11,471 nt of DNA. Origin: Chloroflexota bacterium (GTDB taxonomy: Bacteria > Chloroflexota > Anaerolineae > Promineifilales > Promineifilaceae). Numbering within the stretch: position 1 is the first letter of the stretch; each line of letters begins with the position of its first letter. Below the pieces are notes generated by a model. That model was not told the DNA's origin. It did no database searches and worked only from the letters and a program-made list of their open reading frames with translations. The position numbers and the translations under genes were made by a program. Positions 1 through 6,200 of this stretch are shown in pieces. The DNA lies in NCBI GenBank assembly GCA_008501785.1, contig QQUD01000824.1, positions 1-11,471 on the forward strand. Reading direction: 5' to 3'.

Positions 1-1
1 G

Positions 2-313
2 CCGGTGATTACACCGAAAACGGCCGTTTTCGCCGAACCTGTCTATCATCTTTACGTCGTACGCGTCCCTAGCAATCGTGAAGAACTGATGGCTTCATTA
101 CAAGAAGCAGGTATTGCATCTGGTTTACATTACCCCATTCCGATTCATTGCCAGCCGGCATTTGCTGAACTTAATTATAAAGAAGGCGACTTCCCCGTTA
201 CTGAAGCATATGCCAGCACAATTTTGTCTTTACCGATGTTTGCAGAACTCACACGAGATGATGTAGCAACGGTTGCTGATCATATCAAGGCATTTGGTAA
301 GAAACACTGGTAG
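2..313 (+). CDS. DegT/DnrJ/EryC1/StrS-family PLP-dependent sugar aminotransferase, C-terminal fragment
   Basis: The reading frame is open from the left edge (codon at base 2) to a TAG at 311-313, giving about 103 residues. The true start is upstream of the window. The sequence matches the C-terminal small domain of the DegT/DnrJ/EryC1/StrS family: VYHLYVVRV, then REELMASLQEAGI, then HYPIPIHCQPAF, then the closing LSLPMFAELT segment. These enzymes transfer an amino group from glutamate or glutamine to a nucleotide-linked keto-sugar, usually for surface glycans. The catalytic lysine and PLP-phosphate site lie in the missing N-terminal part, so activity cannot be judged. An iterated palindrome at 20-27 encodes the TAV of KTAVF in the variable loop before the VYHLYVVRV strand. 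The substrate cannot be named. The gene ends in a shared terminator with the opposing kinase gene. Confidence 0.9.
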   Translation, partial: PVITPKTAVFAEPVYHLYVVRVPSNREELMASLQEAGIASGLHYPIPIHCQPAFAELNYKEGDFPVTEAYASTILSLPMFAELTRDDVATVADHIKAFGKKHW

Positions 314-321
314 GAAGATAT

Positions 322-354
322 AAAAAAAGGGCAATGTGAATTGCCCTTTTTTTT
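322..354. terminator. Bidirectional intrinsic terminator between convergent genes
   Basis: A perfect stem pairs GGGCAAT (329-335) with ATTGCCC (340-346) around a GTGA loop. An A-run at 322-328 precedes it and a T-run at 347-354 follows it. Read on either strand this is a GC-rich hairpin followed by a U-tract. It lies 9 bases after the aminotransferase stop. On the minus strand its flank overlaps the kinase stop codon (353-355), so one element can end both transcripts. Confidence 0.9.
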
Positions 355-2458
355 ATTCAGAATCTATCGTTTCTCGAACCTTGCCCGTTAGGCTATCAGG
401 CGTAAACGGTTTTTGTAAAAAGGCGGTGTTCGCTTTTAAAACGCCATGATGCACAATGACATTGTCGGTATATCCAGACATGTAAAGCACCTTCATGTTT
501 GGCCTGATTTCTTGTAACTGTTGGACTAATTCACGACCACTCAAAACGGGCATAACCACATCCGTTAACACGAGGTGAATGTCCCCTTCAAATGTCTCAC
601 ACAGTTCCCGCGCATGGTCTGTGTCACCTGCGACTAGCGTATTATATCCATACAATTTCAAAATATGATCTGCTAAATGACGTACCACGCGATCATCTTC
701 AACTAGCAAAATAGTTTCTGTACCTCTGGTTGTTGATAGGGTTGACTGCTTTTTTGTTTGTCGAAAGTCGGTTTCTTTGGCCTGTGGAAAGTAAATTTTG
801 AATGTTGTTCCCTGATTTATTTCGCTGTAGACCCAGACATGACCACCACTTTGGTTGACGATGCCGTGAACAGTTGCCAAACCTAAACCAGTCCCCTGGC
901 CCTGTTCTTTTGTTGTGAAAAATGGTTCAAAAATATTTGATATTGTGATAGCATCCATCCCATGCCCATTATCACTAACGGCAAGCATAATATAGTTTCC
1001 TGGTTGAACTTTTGGTCGCTTTTGATAGTAGTTGTCATCCAGATAAACATTGGCAGTTTCTAATGTGATTTTGCCGCCTTGAGGCATCGCATCGCGGGCA
1101 TTAACGACTAAATTTAGCACAACCTGTTCAAATTGTGTTCGATCAACTCGAACTAAATCTAGGTTTTCCGCCTGCATTAAATTAAGTTCAATATCTTCAC
1201 CTATCACGCGCATGAGCATTTTTGTGATATTCGTTAAAATGTCGTTGATGTTGACGATTTTTGGCTCAAGAACTTGTTGACGACTGAATGCAAGTAGTTG
1301 GGTTGTTAGATCGGCGGCTCGATTTCCCGATTGAATAATCTGATCGATTTGTCTTTTGGCTGTGGGTGAAATTCCTTCATGCTGCCTGAGTAATAATTCG
1401 CCATAGCTGATAATGACGCTGAGCAGGTTGTTAAAATCATGGGCAACCCCACCCGCTAAACGCCCGATGGCTTCCATTTTTTGAGATTGTCTGAGCTGTT
1501 CTTCTAACTGCTTCCGGGCGGTGATGTCTCGAATAAGGGCAATAAAACGGCCGTTTCCCGCATCATTCTGTTCTTTTGAGGCAATAGATATTTCAAACCA
1601 TTTCACCAAATTCTCCTGGTTGAGTGAAAAATGATTGCCAGTATATCTGCCATTTTCGCTTGCCATCTCCATTGCATTCATAATCGCATTGGCCGCATTT
1701 TTAGGGAGTAATTCATGGATGGTTGTCTCAAATACCTGGATGGAATGCTCAAACTGCCATTCAGATTCTGGGATATGGTAAGTACTGATGACACCTTGGT
1801 TGTCTAATTCAAATAACAAATCTGGTAATGCAAACAAAGTGGCTTCAAGCTGCTCTTTTGCCTGCAAGGTTGCAATTTCTGCCCGCTTCCTTTCATCAAT
1901 TTCATCTTTGAGGGTGGCGTTGAGCTGTGATAATTCGGCCGTTCGCATTTGCACTCGTTGTTCAAGTTCTTCATTGATTTGTTGCAAAGCGGCCTCTGCC
2001 CGGTTCCGCTCATAAATTCTTTTTTGCAGCTCTCTGTTTTGATTTTTTAGCTGTAATTGCAGTCTTCTGATTGATATATGCGTTTGCACACGGGCGACAA
2101 CTTCCTCAACTTGAAATGGCTTGGTAATGTAATCAACGCCACCTGCGTCAAATCCCTTAACTTTATCAACAACTTCATCAAGGGCGCTCAAAAAAATGAT
2201 GGGAATATCTTTTGTGGCGGCATCTCTTTTTAAATGCCTGCAAACATCAAACCCATTCAATTCAGGCAGCTGTATATCTAGTAAAATTAAGTCGGGTTGT
2301 TGTATGCCAACGCTTACTAAAGCCGCCGCACCATCTGCAACCCCTCTGACATCATAACCTTGTGATAACAATATTGTGGAAAGTGTTCGTAAACTATACT
2401 TATCATCTTCAACAATGAGTACTTCATTCTTGATGATGTTTGTTTGGGTGGGTGCCAT
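353..2458 (-). CDS. Hybrid sensor histidine kinase with N- and C-terminal receiver domains (REC-coiled coil-PAS-HisKA-HATPase-REC)
   Basis: This is a 701-residue phosphorelay protein with no predicted membrane segment, so probably cytoplasmic. Visible parts in order are as follows. A receiver at about 13-128 has VEDD acidic residues, phospho-acceptor Asp61 in LILLDIQLP, and Lys113 in ITKPF. A charged coiled coil spans about 130-205 and a PAS-like region about 207-315. HisKA has His340 in GGVAHDFNNLL. The ATPase has the N-box NARDAM near Asn453, DNGHGMD at 496 and GTGLGL at 522-527. A second receiver has VEDD at 586-589, Asp633 in LVLTDVVMP, and Lys683 in LQKPF. All catalytic residues are present. 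No separate response regulator or DNA-binding partner lies nearby, so it is an orphan and its signal is unknown. An upstream in-frame ATG at 2503 would add 15 residues, but it lacks a ribosome site. The ATG at 2458 has AGGAG seven bases upstream. Confidence 0.93.
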   Translation of the reverse strand: MAPTQTNIIKNEVLIVEDDKYSLRTLSTILLSQGYDVRGVADGAAALVSVGIQQPDLILLDIQLPELNGFDVCRHLKRDAATKDIPIIFLSALDEVVDKVKGFDAGGVDYITKPFQVEEVVARVQTHISIRRLQLQLKNQNRELQKRIYERNRAEAALQQINEELEQRVQMRTAELSQLNATLKDEIDERKRAEIATLQAKEQLEATLFALPDLLFELDNQGVISTYHIPESEWQFEHSIQVFETTIHELLPKNAANAIMNAMEMASENGRYTGNHFSLNQENLVKWFEISIASKEQNDAGNGRFIALIRDITARKQLEEQLRQSQKMEAIGRLAGGVAHDFNNLLSVIISYGELLLRQHEGISPTAKRQIDQIIQSGNRAADLTTQLLAFSRQQVLEPKIVNINDILTNITKMLMRVIGEDIELNLMQAENLDLVRVDRTQFEQVVLNLVVNARDAMPQGGKITLETANVYLDDNYYQKRPKVQPGNYIMLAVSDNGHGMDAITISNIFEPFFTTKEQGQGTGLGLATVHGIVNQSGGHVWVYSEINQGTTFKIYFPQAKETDFRQTKKQSTLSTTRGTETILLVEDDRVVRHLADHILKLYGYNTLVAGDTDHARELCETFEGDIHLVLTDVVMPVLSGRELVQQLQEIRPNMKVLYMSGYTDNVIVHHGVLKANTAFLQKPFTPDSLTGKVRETIDSE

Positions 2459-2465
2459 TGAAATG

Positions 2466-2470
2466 CTCCT
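2466..2470 (-). promoter_or_regulatory. Ribosome binding site deciding the kinase start
   Basis: On the minus strand AGGAG is followed by a 7-base spacer and then ATG at 2458. The upstream in-frame ATG at 2503 is preceded by CCGGTAGC, with no Shine-Dalgarno match, so the shorter protein is preferred. Confidence 0.75.
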
Positions 2471-2734
2471 GAATAAATGACTCCGTCTTGAAGAAAAAAT
2501 CATGCTACCGGTTGCATTGGTAGAGGTTTAAATTAGTTTGTTGGTATACTTTCTGTATTGTTTAATAGTGAGCGTTGACAGATGGGTACTCTTTTGTTTT
2601 GAAATTTGATAGTGATTGTCAGATCATCTCATAATTATTATTGCACATTTTAAGAGATGGTGAAAAATCATAACATTTTATCCTTTCAGGATAGTAGCTA
2701 AATATTTTTGGCACTTTGGGATTTCGAGCGTTTT

Positions 2735-2790
2735 GGAGTGGAGGCTTTAGTCGGAACAGTCTCATGAGAACCGGCGAAAGCCTCCACTCC
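2735..2790. repeat. Long perfect inverted repeat (14-bp arms), REP/MITE-like or structured RNA
   Basis: GGAGTGGAGGCTTT (2735-2748) is exactly complementary to AAAGCCTCCACTCC (2777-2790). After one A/G mismatch the pairing continues for five more positions (GTCGG at 2750-2754 with CCGGC at 2771-2775, one of them a G-U). The arms therefore match at 18 of 20 positions around a 16-base centre, which itself contains the palindrome TCTCATGAGA (2760-2769). It is much more GC-rich than its surroundings. It lies in a divergent intergenic region, so it does not sit at the end of either neighbouring gene. A T-run lies about 22 bases further on, too far for a classical terminator. A mobile palindromic repeat or a 5' leader RNA structure for the protease gene are the main options. 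Confidence 0.8.
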
Positions 2791-2933
2791 CCTTGAATTC
2801 CTGAAGGCCTATATTTTTTTATTATAGCTTATTTTTGGAAATTTTTATGTTGATACATTTGGGCTATTGTTGCTAATGAATGTGAATAGCTTGTTTGGTT
2901 AGTAAGGAACGGCCGTTTTTCTGCAAACACACT

Positions 2934-5894
2934 ATGAAAAAAACACAAATGCACATTTGGACCCTCACATTAATGCTCGGATTAACGATAGTTGCCTCTG
3001 GCTGTGATTGGTTAAATGATGATCCATCAATAAAACCAGATACACAATCAACCGATACCCAATCGACAGCCCCAACGATTCTTGAGGTAACGCCCCCCCC
3101 TACGCCACTCCCCCCTTTACCGACGGCGACAAATACGGCCGTTCCCCAACCAACCCCCACCTACGACCCCGGCATTGCTGACTGGACAGTTCTTGTCTAC
3201 ATGGATGCTGACAATAATTTGGAAGCAGCCGGACTGCTAGACCTGAACGAAATGGAAGCGGCTGGGATTTCTGAAAATGTAAATGTGGTGGTGCAGGTAG
3301 ACCGTGCAGTTGGAGAAACGGATGCGCATGGTGATTGGACCGACACGCGTCGTTACCTGATTCGTGGAGATGACAGCGATGAAATTGTGTCTGAGCCATT
3401 GGCCTCGCTAGGGGAGCGCAACATGGGCGACCCGCAAGAACTGGCCGATTTTGTCGTGTGGGGAATGCGAACCTATCCGGCCAACCGGTATGCGCTCATT
3501 ATTTGGGATCATGGTGCAGGGTGGAATGGCATCGCTTTTGATGATGACACGGCCGAATTTGGTTTACCCGATCACATTAGCCTACCCGACTTAAAAGGCG
3601 CACTCGACATGGCGCTGTCTCAATCAAATGCTGCCAAACTAGACGTGATTGGGTTTGATGCGTGTTTAATGGGGCAGCTTGATGTATTTCAAGCCGTGCA
3701 GCCTTTTGCTGATTACGCAGTGGGTTCAGAAGAGCTGACGCCTGGTTTGGGTTGGGATTATACGGCGTTGCTGCGCGGATTATACGACACGCCAGGCATG
3801 GATGGCGCAGGGCTGTCTCGGCGTATGGTGGCTGACTTCATGGCATTTTACCAACAGTCGGCCGAAGATGATTTTGTGACAATGGCTGCTGTGGATACGG
3901 CACAGTTGTCTCGTGTTTCGGCGGCGGTTGAGCAGATGGCGCATCAAATAACGGCCGTTCCCGCCGAAGTAGCCGGTGCAGCCGGTGATGCGCGCAGCGG
4001 GGCTTCCTCATTTGCGTGCGTATATGCGGATGCGTACGAGAACTATGCGGCTGTTGATTTGGTTCACTTCGCCTCAATTTTGGCCCAGCGCAGTGCGAAT
4101 GAGCAGGTGGTGGCGGCGGCGGAAGGAGTGAAAACGGCCGTTTTCAACACCGTCATTGCCCACGAAGCAGGCAGCGGCATCAAAAACAGCCACGGCATCG
4201 CCATTTACTTCCCACGTAACGCCAAATTTTACAGCGAAACCTACGCCCAGCTCACCAGCTTGCCGGTGTGGGATCAATTTTTGAACACATACCACCGCGC
4301 TGGGTTATCGACGCTGCCCCCGCCAGAAATGCGCATTGACAATGTGTTTCGCAATGTGATTGGGGTGCAAAATCCGGCGTACATGGATTTTGAGATTGTG
4401 GGACGTGATATTGAGAATGTGGCGATTTTTGGCGGGGCGGTTGCGGAAAACGGCCGTTTGCGCCTGCTTGAATACGACAACTTGATTCCCGAGCCAACCA
4501 TTTTGGCAGATGGATCAGCGCTTCATGAATGGCGCGACGGCATTCACGAAGATTTCTACATCTGGCGCACGATGGTCACGTACCTGTACGATAGCTTTGA
4601 TAATGGCGACTTTGTAGTCATGTGGCCGACCGATTACAGCAGTCCGTTGTTTACCGTGCAGGGCCAATATCGCCGTGCCGATACCGGCGACACATTCCCG
4701 GCCAACCTCGTGTTCCACAATACCACAGGCGCGTTAACCCGCGTATGGAGCTATCAATCGACCGACAGCACCGGCGTGGCTGAACTGTTTCCGCAAGCGG
4801 GCGATATTTTCCAGATTGATTCCCTTTATATAGATAAGGACCACAATTTGCTGCGTGAACCTGGGCCAGAATTGACGTTTGATGACGCAGGGCAGCTTTT
4901 TTTCGATAGACGGCCGTTACCCAACGGCAGCTACTTCTTCGGCTTTGAGGTCGAAAATGTGGCTGGAGCCATTGCCCGCGAAACGCTCGATTTCACCATC
5001 GACAACAGCACGTTTACACCAGGATCCGTTGCCTATCTCGATCCATACCTCGGCTTCCAATTTCTGTATCCGGAAAACTGGTTCCAGCCAATTTACAAGG
5101 ATGGGCTGCTCTACACCACTGCCCACGATACCCTTACCGAATTGCAAATTACCATTTACCCCAACCTGGCCCCAACCGTCGATGCCGCCACGCTGAAAAC
5201 ACAAACCTTGCAGCAGTTTGGCAATGTGGCTGTGCTGTTTGCAGACGAGGCGCAGGTTGTGCGCCAACCGGTGCTGCGCACGGCTTACGGCTATGAAGAG
5301 GCAGCCGATGGCCCGCACACGGGCATCTTTTTTACGTTTGTGCGTGATGGCACGGGTTTTGTGGTGGATGTGGATGGATTGGAAGTGGATGAGGCGGCGA
5401 CAGTAACGGCCGTTTCCCAAATCATCGACACCTGGCAGTTTGCTCCGGCCGAATTTGGTTTGCAGCTTGGGGAGTGGGCCACCGTCGATCTAGAGACGTT
5501 TACGGTGGCAAAACCAGCCGCATTTGTCTATCAAGAATTCAACGGCTGGCAGCGGTTTAGCTCGGGCCAGCACACGTTTGTGGCCCTGCGTACCCAGCAG
5601 GTGAATGTCAATTTAGTTGATACCTTGCAGCAGTTGGTGCAAGATGCGGGGGCGGGGGTGACAAACTTTTCGTCAGAGCCAGCCTTCCCATTTGCATTGG
5701 GTGGCCACGTTTGGCAGCGCATCAACATCGAATACATGGCCGATGCTGACACGCCAATTTGGGGAACGATCATGGCGCGGCTCGAAGGTGAGCAAACTGT
5801 CGTGGCCTGGGCAGAAGCACCTGCGTGGGTGTATGATGAGTTGGAAACGGCCGTTTTCCTCACCATGATTGCTGATTTAGACTTAAAACGGTGA
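2934..5894 (+). CDS. Exported lipoprotein, clostripain-family (C11) cysteine protease with C-terminal PsbP-like modules
   Basis: The 986-residue protein begins with Lys residues, a hydrophobic stretch and a lipobox ending ASGC (lipidated Cys24), so it should be anchored outside the cytoplasmic membrane. A Thr/Pro-rich spacer follows (about 39-77). The C11 domain (about 84-454) shows DWTVLVYMDADNNLE, the catalytic-type WDHGAGW (His193) and GFDACLMG (Cys244), the usual clostripain dyad in the clan CD (caspase-like) fold. A beta-rich middle region follows. Then come two PsbP-like modules (about 698-835, starting near GFQFLYPENW, and about 842-974). Family members usually cleave after basic residues; specificity here is unknown. 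The ATG at 2934 is chosen because it starts the signal peptide. An in-frame TTG at 2895 would add 13 residues and spoil it. No strong ribosome site is seen. Seven copies of the ACGGCCGT palindrome lie inside. A broken extra module follows the stop. Confidence 0.9.
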   Translation: MKKTQMHIWTLTLMLGLTIVASGCDWLNDDPSIKPDTQSTDTQSTAPTILEVTPPPTPLPPLPTATNTAVPQPTPTYDPGIADWTVLVYMDADNNLEAAGLLDLNEMEAAGISENVNVVVQVDRAVGETDAHGDWTDTRRYLIRGDDSDEIVSEPLASLGERNMGDPQELADFVVWGMRTYPANRYALIIWDHGAGWNGIAFDDDTAEFGLPDHISLPDLKGALDMALSQSNAAKLDVIGFDACLMGQLDVFQAVQPFADYAVGSEELTPGLGWDYTALLRGLYDTPGMDGAGLSRRMVADFMAFYQQSAEDDFVTMAAVDTAQLSRVSAAVEQMAHQITAVPAEVAGAAGDARSGASSFACVYADAYENYAAVDLVHFASILAQRSANEQVVAAAEGVKTAVFNTVIAHEAGSGIKNSHGIAIYFPRNAKFYSETYAQLTSLPVWDQFLNTYHRAGLSTLPPPEMRIDNVFRNVIGVQNPAYMDFEIVGRDIENVAIFGGAVAENGRLRLLEYDNLIPEPTILADGSALHEWRDGIHEDFYIWRTMVTYLYDSFDNGDFVVMWPTDYSSPLFTVQGQYRRADTGDTFPANLVFHNTTGALTRVWSYQSTDSTGVAELFPQAGDIFQIDSLYIDKDHNLLREPGPELTFDDAGQLFFDRRPLPNGSYFFGFEVENVAGAIARETLDFTIDNSTFTPGSVAYLDPYLGFQFLYPENWFQPIYKDGLLYTTAHDTLTELQITIYPNLAPTVDAATLKTQTLQQFGNVAVLFADEAQVVRQPVLRTAYGYEEAADGPHTGIFFTFVRDGTGFVVDVDGLEVDEAATVTAVSQIIDTWQFAPAEFGLQLGEWATVDLETFTVAKPAAFVYQEFNGWQRFSSGQHTFVALRTQQVNVNLVDTLQQLVQDAGAGVTNFSSEPAFPFALGGHVWQRINIEYMADADTPIWGTIMARLEGEQTVVAWAEAPAWVYDELETAVFLTMIADLDLKR

Positions 5895-6127
5895 TTGGGT
5901 CACATTTGATTTAGAGATGTTTTCGATGGCACAACCAAGGATGCTTGCCTGTCAAAAGTTCAATGGCTGGCGGTGGTTTAGCTTAGGTCAACATCGCTTT
6001 TTTTGCGGATGATTTTACGCCAATATTGGGTACAATTATAGTGTGTGAACAAGCAGGGCAGGCAGTTATTGCCTGGGTAGAAGGGACTGCTGGTTCGTGG
6101 GGTGCGTTGGAAACGGCCGTTTCCAAC
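5890..6127 (+). pseudogene. Frame-broken third copy of the C-terminal PsbP-like module of the preceding protease
   Basis: Translation from GGT at 5890, one frame off the upstream gene, reads GDWVTFDLEMF, later KFNGWRWFSLGQHRF, and stops at 6010-6012. It aligns with GEWATVDLETF and later EFNGWQRFSSGQHTF in the last module of the protease, with 20 of 37 residues identical by my hand count. From 6014 another frame reads TPILGTII, later AVIAWVE, then ALETAVS. This matches TPIWGTIM, then VVAWAE and ELETAVF (17 of 37). Roughly 55 codons of the middle are missing. The copy starts exactly at the protease stop codon, as module 2 follows module 1. This suggests a once-longer protein truncated by a frameshift, or the remnant of a tandem paralogue. 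The divergence argues against a recent duplication. Confidence 0.85.
6106..6127. repeat. 22-bp perfect palindrome with ACGGCCGT core
   Basis: GTTGGAAACGG (6106-6116) is followed directly by its exact reverse complement (6117-6127). It contains the iterated ACGGCCGT octamer and is the longest fully symmetric example in the window. It lies at the 3' end of the broken module, at the position corresponding to 5847-5854 in the intact one. As RNA it could form a 9-bp stem with a GGCC loop, but there is no T-run after it, so it is not a standard terminator. Confidence 0.85.
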
Positions 6128-6200
6128 CCTGAGTGCATAAAAATAAATAGTCCCTTTAAATTGTTGTCTTCATTGTTATTTTGTTGATGGGGTGTCGTAG

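Larger units (their letters stand above)
2459..2933. other. Divergent gene-free region between the kinase and the C11 protease
   Basis: This is a 475-base AT-rich stretch between the divergently read kinase and protease genes, so it must hold promoters for both. I see no convincing -35/-10 pair; candidate hexamers such as TTGACA at 2575-2580 have no good -10 partner. It contains the inverted repeat at 2735-2790 and one iterated palindrome at 2909-2916 just upstream of the protease ATG. No credible small coding gene is visible. Confidence 0.6.

Noticed and set aside
2575..2650. TTGACA at 2575-2580 and TTGTCA at 2616-2621 as -35 boxes for the protease gene
   Set aside because: No acceptable -10 hexamer lies at 16-18 bases. 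Both are also about 300 bases from the start codon, in AT-rich DNA where such hexamers are expected.
2791..2820. T-run at 2814-2820 as the tail of a terminator formed by the 2735-2790 hairpin
   Set aside because: About 22 bases separate the stem from the T-run, and no rightward gene ends upstream of it, so intrinsic termination of a known transcript is not supported.
4917..5420. 167-residue open frame antisense to the protease gene
   Set aside because: It lies opposite a well-supported coding region, matches no recognisable domain, and lacks a ribosome site. It is a shadow of codon bias.
5880..5900. Programmed frameshift joining the protease to the downstream module
   Set aside because: No clear slippery heptamer is seen. 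The downstream frame hits a stop at 6010-6012, and a further frame change plus a deletion follow, so decay is more likely than recoding.
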